A stretch of DNA of 64,000 nt from NCBI GenBank assembly GCA_014238285.1, contig JABABK010000002.1, forward strand, positions 56,626-120,625, in the 5' to 3' direction. Positions 8,987-18,516 of the stretch are shown in pieces; position 1 is the stretch's first letter; every line of letters starts with the position of its first letter. Below the pieces are notes generated by a model. That model did not search any database. It was not told where the DNA came from and was given only the letters and a program-made list of their open reading frames with translations. The position numbers and the translations under genes are program-made. This DNA is from Hellea sp. (lineage in GTDB: Bacteria > Pseudomonadota > Alphaproteobacteria > Caulobacterales > Maricaulaceae).

Positions 8987-10411
8987 TCAATCCCCAAAAC
9001 TAAACAAGCTCATGCCTCTTGCTCTCTCGTCAAACTGAAGCGATTTTCCAATCGGCGCGTGAGCTCTCTGCCGGCAATTTTGCCTCTCACACACGTAGCA
9101 GTTTATCCCAATTGGCGTTGGTTGTGGGTCGCCCAGGTTGTATTTTTGGGCGTAGGCTAGTCTTGGGGCGTAGGCGATATCACACCCTAATCCAATGGCG
9201 AGCTTTTGGGCGGGTTGATCGTGGGTGGAGCCAGAGCGGGAGACCATTTTGCCAATAGAGAAATAGGTAGTATCATCAGGGAGCTGGATGATCTGGCTGT
9301 GGATACGGCCGGGGTCTTGGAAGCATTCGTGGATATTCCATAGCGGGCAAGCGCCGCCAAGGGCTGAGAAATGGAACCGCCCAGCCGAGAAACGCTTGGA
9401 CACATTGCCAGCCACATCAATGCGGACAAAGAAAAACGGGATACCGCGCGCATCTGGTTTTTGCAGGGTTGTTAGGCGGTGAGCGACTTGTTCAAAGCTG
9501 GTGCCGTATCGACTGGCAAGTAGATCAAGGTCATAGCGTGTGTTCTCGGCGTCTTTTAAAAACCTTGTATAGGGCATGAGCGTAGCGGCGGCAAAGTAAT
9601 TACCAAGGCTTGTGCGGGCGAGACCTTCCGCTTCGGGGCCATGGAGGTTTCCGTCTTTAATGATGCTGTCGATAAGCTCTTTATGTTCCAGCAGTCCGAT
9701 CTGAAAGGCGAGCTGAAACCGGCGGCCCGAACGACGCAATAGCTCTGATAAATTGATCCGCTTTGCGTGTTGATCATAATAGCGCAGCATGCGGGGCATA
9801 ATATCAATGGGGACAATACGAACCCGAATGCCGTGCTTGTCTAGGAGGCGCTCGGTTAGAGAGGCTTGCGGTTCATTCTTATGGGTTTGTAACTCCGCCG
9901 CGAGTGTCTCGGCCTCTTTATCAAGCTCAGGGAAGTAATTACGTTTGGCATGAATAAAACGCCGTACAGATTCGACCGCTTCGGAGCTTTCGCCGAGCAT
10001 TTCGACTTTGTCCCTGTCGGCGGCCATGTTGCCAGCGCGTAGGGATAGTTCTTTGTGTTTTTGGTAAACATGAAGCAGCGCGCGCGCCGTATCCGGGCTG
10101 GCGCCGACGATGTCTTCGGCTTCATTTTTGGAGACAGACATCGTCTTAAATAGTGGGTCGCGCAGAACGTCGTATATTTCAGCCACCAAATGCGCATCGC
10201 CTGTGCCGGTGAACTCTGCGACATTGAAATCATAGAGGTCAGCCATTTTAACCAGAACATTGGCTGACATGGCGCGCTGATTACGCTCCATCAAATTCAT
10301 ATAGCTGGTGGATATGCCGATATCCTGCGCCATCCGCGCCTGGGTCAGGCCTAGGGAGGTACGTAACCTGCGAAGGCGCGGTCCGATGAGGAGTTTTTCT
10401 GATTTAGCCAT
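8987..10411 (-). CDS. XRE-family short-chain acyl-CoA type regulator (ScfR/RamB-like)
   Basis: N-terminal HTH 'RLRRLRTSLGLTQARMAQDIGISTSYMNLMERNQRAMS'; ImmA/IrrE-like middle; Cys-rich C-terminus 'INCYVCERQNCRQRAHAPIG'; divergent from aceB-aceA. Confidence 0.88.
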   Translation of the reverse strand: MAKSEKLLIGPRLRRLRTSLGLTQARMAQDIGISTSYMNLMERNQRAMSANVLVKMADLYDFNVAEFTGTGDAHLVAEIYDVLRDPLFKTMSVSKNEAEDIVGASPDTARALLHVYQKHKELSLRAGNMAADRDKVEMLGESSEAVESVRRFIHAKRNYFPELDKEAETLAAELQTHKNEPQASLTERLLDKHGIRVRIVPIDIMPRMLRYYDQHAKRINLSELLRRSGRRFQLAFQIGLLEHKELIDSIIKDGNLHGPEAEGLARTSLGNYFAAATLMPYTRFLKDAENTRYDLDLLASRYGTSFEQVAHRLTTLQKPDARGIPFFFVRIDVAGNVSKRFSAGRFHFSALGGACPLWNIHECFQDPGRIHSQIIQLPDDTTYFSIGKMVSRSGSTHDQPAQKLAIGLGCDIAYAPRLAYAQKYNLGDPQPTPIGINCYVCERQNCRQRAHAPIGKSLQFDERARGMSLFSFGD

Positions 10412-10446
10412 GTATTTACAACATTTACATTAATACGAATATTTAC

Positions 10447-10539
10447 TTTACAAAGTTTACATAAATACCTTCAAAACTCAAGGGTTATGTGGAATTTCGT
10501 TGGTTTTTGTAAATATTGTGAATATAAAAACTTTACAAA
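10447..10539. promoter_or_regulatory. Candidate ScfR/RamB operator region between regulator and aceB
   Basis: AAAACTTTACAAA at 10527-10539 (+) and AAACTTTGTAAA at 10447-10458 (-), in an AT-rich divergent intergenic region with repeated TTTACA. Confidence 0.5.
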
Positions 10540-10561
10540 CAGTCATTCAATGGAGTCTGCA

Positions 10562-12190
10562 ATGTCAGAAGGTACTATCGACAACCCAATCCCGCGTCAC
10601 CGGGTGTTGGCGAAAGTGGTCAAGCCTCGCGGTGATCGTTATGACGAAGTCTTGACTCCAGATGCGTTATTGTTCCTTGCCGACCTTGAGCGCCGTTTTG
10701 GCCCGCAGCGCAGGATATTGCTGGATAATCGTCGTTTTATGCAGGAGCGCTTTGATGACGGTGAAATGCCGGTTCAGCCCCCTGAAACCCAGCATATCCG
10801 TAATTCTGTCTGGGAAGTTGCGCCTTGTCCATCAGCACTCCAAGATCGCCGGGTAGAAATTACAGGCCCTGTTGATCGTAAAATGATGATCAACGCCCTG
10901 AACTGCGGCGCCAAAGTCTTTATGGCTGATTTCGAAGATGCTTCATCTCCAACTTTTGCCAATATGATCGAAGGCCAGATCAACATGATGGATTATGCGA
11001 GAGGCACACTGTCATTAAAAACTGAAAAGAAATCTTATACACTCAATGATGAAACTGCGACCTTGATGGTTCGACCTCGTGGTTGGCATCTTGAAGAGCA
11101 CGGCATCACGGTTGATGGTAAGCCAATGTCGGCGTCTCTTGTGGATTTTGGTCTACATATTTTCCACAATGGCAAATTACTCGCTGATAGCGGCCGCGGA
11201 CCTTTCTACTATCTTCCAAAAATGGAAAGCTATCAAGAAGCGCGTTTGTGGAACGATGTTTTCAACTTTGCGCAGGTTTTTGTCGATATTCCAAATGGCA
11301 CGATCAAAACAACTGTCTTGATCGAAACTTTGCCAGCGGCCTTCCAAATGGAAGAAATTCTTTATGTTCTTCGTAATCACATCACTGGTCTGAACTGTGG
11401 CCGTTGGGATTATATCTTCAGCTATATCAAAACCCTGCGTAATCATAAGAAGTTCGTTCTGCCCGAACGCGCCCAAGTTGGTATGGACCGGGATTTCCTT
11501 AAAGCTTATTCCGAGCGCCTTATAGAAGTTTGTCACAAGCGCCGCGCCCACGCTATGGGCGGGATGGCTGCTCAAATTCCGGTTAAGAATAACCCGGAAG
11601 CTAATACGGCAGCTTTTTCCAAGGTTCGCGCCGATAAACTTCGTGAAGCTCGCGCGGGTCATGATGGGACTTGGGTGGCTCACCCGGACCTCGTGCCTGT
11701 TGCCATGGAAGTTTTTGATGCTGAAATGCCAAAGAAACACCAAATTCACAGCAAGCGCGCTTACCCGCGTATTTCAGATGAAGCCCTATTATCGCCTCAC
11801 AGCGGAACGATAACAGAAGCGGGCATTCGCACGAATATTTCTGTTGGGGTTCAGTATATTGCCGCTTGGCTTTGTGGCCGCGGCGCTGTGCCGATCCACA
11901 ATCTGATGGAAGATGCTGCGACGGCGGAAATTTCCCGCACCCAAATCTGGCAATGGTTACGTCACAAGGCCGCGATCGTCATGGCCGAAGGTTCAGACGG
12001 TGTCATGACAACAGAGCTGTTTAGCAAAATGTTCGATGAAGAACTGGATGCTATGAAAGAAGAAATGGGCCGCGATGCCTATATTGCCGGCCGCTTCCCA
12101 GAAGCCGCCAGAGTATTCGAAAAGTCAGCGACATCCGTCGATCTGCCTGAATTTTTAACCCTCCCTGCCTACGAAATATTGGAGAAATAA
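10562..12190 (+). CDS. aceB: Malate synthase A
   Basis: 'KVFMADFEDASSPTFANMIEGQINM', 'VLIETLPAAFQMEEILYVLRNHITGLNCGRWDYIFSYIKTL', 'GMAAQIPVKN'. Start moved from 10487 to the ATG at 10562 (GGAG 7 nt upstream). Confidence 0.95.
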   Translation: MSEGTIDNPIPRHRVLAKVVKPRGDRYDEVLTPDALLFLADLERRFGPQRRILLDNRRFMQERFDDGEMPVQPPETQHIRNSVWEVAPCPSALQDRRVEITGPVDRKMMINALNCGAKVFMADFEDASSPTFANMIEGQINMMDYARGTLSLKTEKKSYTLNDETATLMVRPRGWHLEEHGITVDGKPMSASLVDFGLHIFHNGKLLADSGRGPFYYLPKMESYQEARLWNDVFNFAQVFVDIPNGTIKTTVLIETLPAAFQMEEILYVLRNHITGLNCGRWDYIFSYIKTLRNHKKFVLPERAQVGMDRDFLKAYSERLIEVCHKRRAHAMGGMAAQIPVKNNPEANTAAFSKVRADKLREARAGHDGTWVAHPDLVPVAMEVFDAEMPKKHQIHSKRAYPRISDEALLSPHSGTITEAGIRTNISVGVQYIAAWLCGRGAVPIHNLMEDAATAEISRTQIWQWLRHKAAIVMAEGSDGVMTTELFSKMFDEELDAMKEEMGRDAYIAGRFPEAARVFEKSATSVDLPEFLTLPAYEILEK

Positions 12191-12191
12191 C

Positions 12192-13784
12192 ATGTCCCGT
12201 CTTACTTATAATCAAACACTTGCCGAGCTAAACAACCGTTACCCTAATGGTATTCCTGGCGGTATTAATCCTGATGATGTTGCACAGGTTAAACTGCAAA
12301 ACACATATTCAACGCACCTTGATATAGCCAAAGAGATGGCAACATTGATGCGCAAAGATATGGCAGAATATGATGCTGACAAATCCAAGTTCACGCAGTC
12401 GCTTGGTTGTTGGTCTGGTTTTCACGCCATGCAAATGATGCGCGCCATCAAGCGTCAAAAAGGATCTTTGGACAAAGCTTATGTCTATCTTTCCGGCTGG
12501 ATGGTTGCGGGTCTTCGCAACCGTTTCGGTCACTTGCCTGATCAGTCCATGCATGAAAAGACCTCCGTTGTTGATTTGATCCAAGAGATCTACACATCAC
12601 TGCGACAGGCTGACGAAGTTGAGCTTAACGATCTATTTGCTGAGCTAAAAACGACCAATGACCGCGCGGCTGTGATTGCGAAAATCGACGCCCACGAATC
12701 ATATGTACGTCCAATCATCGCCGATATCGATGCTGGTTTTGGCAATGTCCACGCGACTTACTTGCTGGCTAAAGAAATGATCAAAGCGGGGGCTTGTTGT
12801 ATCCAGATTGAAAATCAGGTTTCTGATGCCAAGCAATGCGGCCACCAAGATGGTAAGGTTACTGTGCCGCGCGAAGATTTCATCGAGAAACTCCGGGCTT
12901 GTCGCATGGCGTTTGAAGAACTCGGCGTCAATGACGGCGTTATTGTTGCCCGTACCGATAGCCTCGGGGCAGGCCTGACACAGAAAATTCCTGTGTCCCG
13001 CGAAGCTGGTGATCATGCCGCAGAATATACAAAGTGGCTTGAGACAACACCTGTTGCCGATTCTCCACTAGAAGACGGCGAAGTCGCTATTCAGCTGAAC
13101 GGCGAGCTTGTTAAGCCAACACGACTTCCAAATGGCCTTTATCGCTTCAAAGCTGACACGGGTATTGATCGTGTAGTCGAGGATTGCATTACATCACTGC
13201 GTGATGGCGGTGCTGATCTTCTTTGGATCGAAACAGCCACGCCAAATGTTGCGGCTATTGCTGCCATGGTGAACAAAGTGAAAGAAGTCGTGCCGGATGC
13301 TAAGCTGACATACAACAACTCACCTAGTTTTAACTGGACGCTAAACTTGCGGAAGCAAGTCCGCGCAGATTGGATTGCGTCGGGCAAGATTAAAGCGGCC
13401 GATTATGACGAAGCGCGTCTGATGTCTGCTGATTTTGATAATGATCCGCTCGGTATTGAAGCTGATCGCCGTTTGCAGAACTTCCAAACGGATATCTCCC
13501 GTGAAGCTGGTGTGTTCCATAACTTGATCACACTACCAACTTTCCACGGCACAGCCAAGCTTATGAATGATTTGTCAGAAGGTTACTTTGGCGATCAGAA
13601 AATGCTGGCCTATGTCAAAAACATTCAGCGCCAAGAAATCCGTACTGGCGTCTCAGCTGTGAAACACCAGCATGAAGTCGGCTCTGACCTTGGTGATACC
13701 TTCAAGGAAATGACTGGCGGTGAACGCGCGCTTAAAGCTGGCGGTGCACACAACACAATGAACCAGTTCGCAAACGTTGCGTAA
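12192..13784 (+). CDS. aceA: Isocitrate lyase
   Basis: 'IADIDAGFGNVHATYLLAKEMIKAGACCIQIENQVSDAKQCGHQDGKV', 'TLTYNNSPSFNW' region; 1 nt downstream of aceB. Confidence 0.95.
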   Translation: MSRLTYNQTLAELNNRYPNGIPGGINPDDVAQVKLQNTYSTHLDIAKEMATLMRKDMAEYDADKSKFTQSLGCWSGFHAMQMMRAIKRQKGSLDKAYVYLSGWMVAGLRNRFGHLPDQSMHEKTSVVDLIQEIYTSLRQADEVELNDLFAELKTTNDRAAVIAKIDAHESYVRPIIADIDAGFGNVHATYLLAKEMIKAGACCIQIENQVSDAKQCGHQDGKVTVPREDFIEKLRACRMAFEELGVNDGVIVARTDSLGAGLTQKIPVSREAGDHAAEYTKWLETTPVADSPLEDGEVAIQLNGELVKPTRLPNGLYRFKADTGIDRVVEDCITSLRDGGADLLWIETATPNVAAIAAMVNKVKEVVPDAKLTYNNSPSFNWTLNLRKQVRADWIASGKIKAADYDEARLMSADFDNDPLGIEADRRLQNFQTDISREAGVFHNLITLPTFHGTAKLMNDLSEGYFGDQKMLAYVKNIQRQEIRTGVSAVKHQHEVGSDLGDTFKEMTGGERALKAGGAHNTMNQFANVA

Positions 13785-13788
13785 TTTG

Positions 13789-13898
13789 TCTTCCCCTGCT
13801 TGCGGGGGAAGTGGGCTTTTGATGTAGTCAAAAGGTCGATGGGGGCGTGTCCCCCTCCGCCCGCTACGTGGACACCTCCCCCGTAAACGGGAGAGGAC
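13789..13898. repeat. Intergenic GC-rich palindromic repeat (copy A)
   Basis: CTTCCCC..GGGGGAAGTGGGCTTTTGATGTAGTCAAAAGGTCGATGGGGG...CACCTCCCCC; matches the inverted copy at 32231-32377. Confidence 0.8.
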
Positions 13899-13922
13899 AT
13901 AAAAGAAATTCTCTCTTACTCG

Positions 13923-13948
13923 CCGCCCTCTTAGGGGTGGTTTTTTTG
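13923..13948 (+). terminator. Probable terminator downstream of aceA
   Basis: CCGCCCT/GGGGTGG stem (with G-T pairs) followed by T7. Confidence 0.65.
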
Positions 13949-14129
13949 TTTTTCGATTAAAGGGCAAATATTTGTCGATTATTTGTTGGAGGTTGGTTTG
14001 GTAGCTACATTGCTTGCTAAATAGTATTAAATTTGACCTTTTTAAGAATTAAATCACCATGATCCCCAACTGGAAGTTAACATCTTATTACTAGTGTCAT
14101 TCCAAGCATTTTTGCTTGGTGGCTGGATT

Positions 14130-15158
14130 ATGAGTGGTGTTCTCGAAAAACTTCGTACTGACGTTAGCGGACAGTTCGCAATATTTTTTGCTATTTGTGC
14201 AATGGTTTTGGTCGCTGGAATTGGCATAGCAGTCGACAACAGTCAGTTTTCAACACAACAAGAACGGGCGCAATCTGTATTGGACATTGCAGCATTAGCA
14301 ATCGCAGATAATTATCTAACAAACAATCCTAGCGTTACTGATAAAGAGCTGAAGGCTTTCATCAACAATAACTTTGATAAGGAGATGGGGAGTTCCCTAA
14401 AGGCCATAACCCATAAAATAAATGGGAGTGGTCATCTTCAGGTATCTAGTAACCTAAAAGTAGATCCATTCTTTGGTCGAATTTTTGGAGTTGATAAATA
14501 TCAAACCAACGTAGAATCGGTTGTTAATTTACCGAATAATCCAAATGTTAACGAGGTTAATGTGGCTATTGGCTGGGACGCGTCGACATCAATGACCTCA
14601 TTGTTGCCCAATGTTAAGTCTGCAGTTTTGACCCTTAACACGGAATTAGTGGCAAACGATTTTGATGGTGAACTCTCCATCTTTCCTTATTCGCAATATG
14701 AAACCAATCGAAATATTGCAACGCTTATGTCTGAAAGGGACCTGAAGCTAGATAGTGCATATATAGAAAATTTTATTACAAATGTAGATATTATGACTAG
14801 CGGACCAGCCCACACAAATGGCGGAGCTGCTTGTGGGTGGGAGACCATTGCGCAAGCCAATGAGACTATTGAAACGGTTCATTCGGATGATTTAAATGTA
14901 ATATTTTTCATGCATGATGGTGATGGTTTCTGCGGCGCAGATGACAAAATATTAGAGCAATGTCAGATCGTACGAGACCGAGGAATTATCTTGATCGCCG
15001 TTCGCTTTGGGTTTTACTCGACCAAGGAGCAATTGTTCTTGGACTGCGTTGGAGGCGATACTTCCAAATATTTCTATGTTGATTCAGCGGAAACAGCGAT
15101 TCAGGCATTCCTAGGCGGCACATTTGGTGAACGGGAAGAAAAATATATTGTGCGCTAG
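14130..15158 (+). CDS. TadE/TadG-like protein with vWA-like region
   Basis: 'VSGQFAIFFAICAMVLVAGIGIAVDNSQFSTQQERAQSVLDIAALAIA' TadG-type N-terminus; 'VNVAIGWDASTSM...' vWA-like. Start moved to M13 of the ORF. Confidence 0.7.
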   Translation: MSGVLEKLRTDVSGQFAIFFAICAMVLVAGIGIAVDNSQFSTQQERAQSVLDIAALAIADNYLTNNPSVTDKELKAFINNNFDKEMGSSLKAITHKINGSGHLQVSSNLKVDPFFGRIFGVDKYQTNVESVVNLPNNPNVNEVNVAIGWDASTSMTSLLPNVKSAVLTLNTELVANDFDGELSIFPYSQYETNRNIATLMSERDLKLDSAYIENFITNVDIMTSGPAHTNGGAACGWETIAQANETIETVHSDDLNVIFFMHDGDGFCGADDKILEQCQIVRDRGIILIAVRFGFYSTKEQLFLDCVGGDTSKYFYVDSAETAIQAFLGGTFGEREEKYIVR

Positions 15159-15178
15159 GAGACAATTGGCGGTACTGC

Positions 15179-15298
15179 TCAGTTCTGGTTATTAATGAAC
15201 TTGGATCTATTATCACTCAGCATGTTTTTGACAATTAGCTGTGGATGCAACGTGAGCAGCGTGACATATTCAAACTCCATCATAGACTGTCCTCTTTG
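15179..15298 (-). pseudogene. Remnant of aminopeptidase P (M24) C-terminus
   Basis: Minus-strand frame 'QRGQSMMEFEYVTLLTLHPQLIVKNMLSDNRSKFINNQN*' aligns with 'GGERPMHGFEYVTLAPLHPDLIVTDVLSQDEIQWVNDYH' of the intact gene; no start or upstream domain. Confidence 0.75.
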
Positions 15299-15314
15299 AA
15301 GGCGAGTTTTACGT

Positions 15315-16556
15315 CTATTGAGTTGCTGGCTTAAGAAGGAAAAGCGGGCCTTTCCAGTCGGGGCCAGCTCGAGAAACTAATATAGAATTTTCATTATAGG
15401 CCCAAATACTACCGGTTCCGGTAGATGTTTCGCCGAGCCAGAGATGATTTTTAAAATCTGGACCGAATATAATGAAGTCGCCTAAATAAGTGTTTGTTTC
15501 TGAATTAAATATGAGATTGGTTCCGAGATAAATATCTTGAATTCCATCTAGGTTAGCATCAAAAAACTCTAAAGAAAATTTTCTGCTAAAGTTCTCGGGC
15601 GGTTTAGAAACTTTACCAATGGGCTCAATAAGTTTGATTAAATCAATATGTTGGGCTTCCAAAGAGAATGGGTTCGCAGCTATTCCGGAATTATGGAAAA
15701 TATTTAATACGTCATTGCGACTGATAAAGGTTAGATCTGGTTTCCCGTCCTTGTTAAAGTCTCGGCTACTAACGTCCCACCATTTCAATTCAACCGCGCC
15801 TAAGGACTCCGTTATGTCTTTGAAAACACCATTTTGATTGAGAAATATTTTTGACTGTTTTTTAGAATTACAAAGCGCTGTTCCGTCAAATGTATCGCCA
15901 TCCCAGTCGGCAAACTCTAAGCAGTTCGCGCCAAGTGTGGAAAAGCCATATGCGTCTGACTTTTTTAAACGTTGCCCGTCTTCATTGATGTAAATAGCAC
16001 TTTCATTTTTCTTGTCATCTTTTCGTGTCCCCCAATTGGCGACAAAAAGATCAGGGTAGGCGTCACCATTGAAATTAAAAAATCGAGCTTCCCGGCCTCG
16101 GCCAAACGGGTCTTCTGCGCCGTGACCATCTTGCAATGCTAACATTCCGTCTCCAGTGTTTCGGAAGAGTTGATTATTGCCGGTGCCTTCACCTTCAGTG
16201 CTGCCAACAGAGCAAAATATATCGATCCTGCCGTCTTGGTCATAGTCTGCACTATCGCAGCCATGACGATCCGCATGATTGAATTGATAGGGGGCGGGTG
16301 AGAAGTTTGTAGCTCCCCGATAGTATTTTTCAATTTTCCCGCCATGCCCATGAGGATAAACATCAAGATGTCCGTCCCCATTTATATCATCGACCAGAAG
16401 ACCGTAAATAGAGCGTGACTCTACTAAGACCTGTTCGCAATAATTTGGGAGTGCGAAACTGTCTGTGCAGATGTATTGATCGGCAAATTTGTTTTGGCAG
16501 CTCGATAAAGTGAGAGTTGCTAGTGGCAGGCATAAGATAAAATTTCTAAGCGTCAC
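15315..16556 (-). CDS. FG-GAP/VCBS repeat lipoprotein
   Basis: Lipobox 'TLTLSSCQN'; repeated 'DINGDGHLDVY', 'DYDQDGRIDIF', 'DFNKDGKPDLTF', 'DANLDGIQDIYLG'. Confidence 0.8.
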   Translation of the reverse strand: MTLRNFILCLPLATLTLSSCQNKFADQYICTDSFALPNYCEQVLVESRSIYGLLVDDINGDGHLDVYPHGHGGKIEKYYRGATNFSPAPYQFNHADRHGCDSADYDQDGRIDIFCSVGSTEGEGTGNNQLFRNTGDGMLALQDGHGAEDPFGRGREARFFNFNGDAYPDLFVANWGTRKDDKKNESAIYINEDGQRLKKSDAYGFSTLGANCLEFADWDGDTFDGTALCNSKKQSKIFLNQNGVFKDITESLGAVELKWWDVSSRDFNKDGKPDLTFISRNDVLNIFHNSGIAANPFSLEAQHIDLIKLIEPIGKVSKPPENFSRKFSLEFFDANLDGIQDIYLGTNLIFNSETNTYLGDFIIFGPDFKNHLWLGETSTGTGSIWAYNENSILVSRAGPDWKGPLFLLKPATQ

Positions 16557-16563
16557 CCGTAAT

Positions 16564-18378
16564 TTACCCGATAGCTAAACAAGCCTTATCAAGCCAATCT
16601 TTTACGTCGTCCTCAAGAAATGGGCCGATTTCCTTAAGAACCCGAGCGTGATAGTCATTGACCCACTGGATTTCGTCTTGGCTGAGCACATCGGTCACAA
16701 TCAAATCAGGATGCAGTGGCGCTAGCGTCACATATTCAAATCCGTGCATAGGACGTTCACCGCCGGGAATGTCTGTGGCTTCTGTGACGTATTGTAGGTT
16801 TTCAATACGAATACCGAATTCGCCGTCTTTGTAATAGCCTGGTTCGTTAGAGACGATCATGCCCGGTAGGAGCGCAACATTGTTGGGTGCTTTTGAAATA
16901 CGCTGCGGGCCCTCATGGACGCCTAGAAAGACGCCGACGCCGTGGCCTGTACCGTGGTCGTAATCGAGCCCCTTTACCCATAAGGCCATGCGAGCTAGGA
17001 CATCCAGGTTACTGCCTGTTGTACCTTTTGGAAACCGCACAATGGAGAGTGCGATATGGCCTTTAAGGACTGAGGTAAAACACTCTTTCATTTCTTGAGT
17101 TGCCTCACCGATGGGGACGGTTCTTGTGATATCTGTGGTACCGTCATCATATTGACCGCCGCTATCGACGAGGAATAATGATCCGCGTTCTAATTTGCGT
17201 ACAGTCGCTTTGGAAACGCGGTAATGGACGACGGCGCCGTTAGGGCCTGCGCCAGAGATTGTTTCAAAGGATAAGTCGCGCAAAACGCCAGTTTCATGCC
17301 GGAAGCTCTCGAGCTTTTGCGCCGCTTGGATCTCATCATAATGACCGCTTTGCGCCTCGGTATCGAGCCAGTGCAAATATTTAGTCACGGCAACTCCGTC
17401 GCGGCGATGGGCATTGGTCGTGCCAGCAATTTCAGCTGCGTTCTTACAGGCTTTAGGAATAGCAATAGGGTCTTGGGCTCGAATGATATCAGCATCTGCC
17501 ACCCCTAACCGATCGAAATACCAAGCTGAGGTCACCGAAGGGTCGGCCATGACTCTCTGTCCGCCCATAGTGGCAAGTCCTGCCTCAAGAGCGTCTTCGG
17601 AGTGGAGCGTTACGGCATTGCCTAGGTGAGTTCGAACTTTTTCGGATATCTTCTCAGGCTTAATATAGAGGTCAACATGACCATCAGCTTTGATGACCGC
17701 TGTGGATAGGGGTAGGGGCGTACACATAACATCACCGCCGCGAATGTTCAGGAGCCATGCGATGGAGGCAGGCGATGTAATCAGGGCTGCGTCAGCATTT
17801 TTGGCTGTTATCGCCGTGCCAATCCTCTGGCGTTTTGAATTATGGCTTTCACCTGCGAATTCATTTTTTTGAACAGTGACTGGCGTTACAGGCTGCGCAG
17901 GGCGATCGTCCCAAGCGGCATCGATCGGATTTGCGCCTAGCGAAATCAGCTCGCCGCCCGCCAAGCTTACGGCTTCACTGATAGCTTTAAGCGAAGTCGG
18001 ACTATGAAGGCGTGGGTCATATCCGATTTTTTGACCCGTGCTGACATTGTCTCGTAGCCAGGTCGTCATACCTTTGGCTTCAAGGCGTTTATAGGCATAG
18101 AGGCTTTCATCGACTTGGGAGCGAACTTGCAGTGTGTATCGTCCATCAACGAAAACGACAGCCTTATCCAGCATGGCGATAGCTGCGCCGGCAGAACCTG
18201 TAAATCCTGTCGCCCACATCAAGCGTTCATTGCAATCAGGCAAATATTCGTTTTGATATTCATCTTCATGGGGAATCAAAAAACCATCAAGTCCCGCACC
18301 TTGTAACGCGGCGCGCAATTTTGGAAGGTTTTCACGGCCATAGTCCGGTCCGCCGGTGACTTCAAAGTTCTGGATCAT
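16564..18378 (-). CDS. pepP: Aminopeptidase P family protein (M24)
   Basis: 'DSGGQYDDGTTDITRTVPIG', 'HGTGHGVGVFLGVHEGPQRIS', 'SNEPGYYKDGEFGIRIENL'. Confidence 0.93.
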   Translation of the reverse strand: MIQNFEVTGGPDYGRENLPKLRAALQGAGLDGFLIPHEDEYQNEYLPDCNERLMWATGFTGSAGAAIAMLDKAVVFVDGRYTLQVRSQVDESLYAYKRLEAKGMTTWLRDNVSTGQKIGYDPRLHSPTSLKAISEAVSLAGGELISLGANPIDAAWDDRPAQPVTPVTVQKNEFAGESHNSKRQRIGTAITAKNADAALITSPASIAWLLNIRGGDVMCTPLPLSTAVIKADGHVDLYIKPEKISEKVRTHLGNAVTLHSEDALEAGLATMGGQRVMADPSVTSAWYFDRLGVADADIIRAQDPIAIPKACKNAAEIAGTTNAHRRDGVAVTKYLHWLDTEAQSGHYDEIQAAQKLESFRHETGVLRDLSFETISGAGPNGAVVHYRVSKATVRKLERGSLFLVDSGGQYDDGTTDITRTVPIGEATQEMKECFTSVLKGHIALSIVRFPKGTTGSNLDVLARMALWVKGLDYDHGTGHGVGVFLGVHEGPQRISKAPNNVALLPGMIVSNEPGYYKDGEFGIRIENLQYVTEATDIPGGERPMHGFEYVTLAPLHPDLIVTDVLSQDEIQWVNDYHARVLKEIGPFLEDDVKDWLDKACLAIG

Positions 18379-18516
18379 TGTTTTGCCTGTAAATTTGGGA
18401 AGTTATGCCCGTTTTTCAGCAAGGTAATAGAAGTTATTTCTCGCGACAAGCTATTCTGACTAAAATTTAATCTACTGAACTTGCCGAATTACGACAAGTG
18501 TGGTTAACACCCCTCC

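Noticed and set aside
11177-11749. 190 aa minus-strand ORF
   Set aside because: Antisense shadow of aceB, a well-conserved gene.
13653-13967. 104 aa minus-strand ORF downstream of aceA
   Set aside because: Translation of the GC-rich repeat copy A plus antisense aceA.
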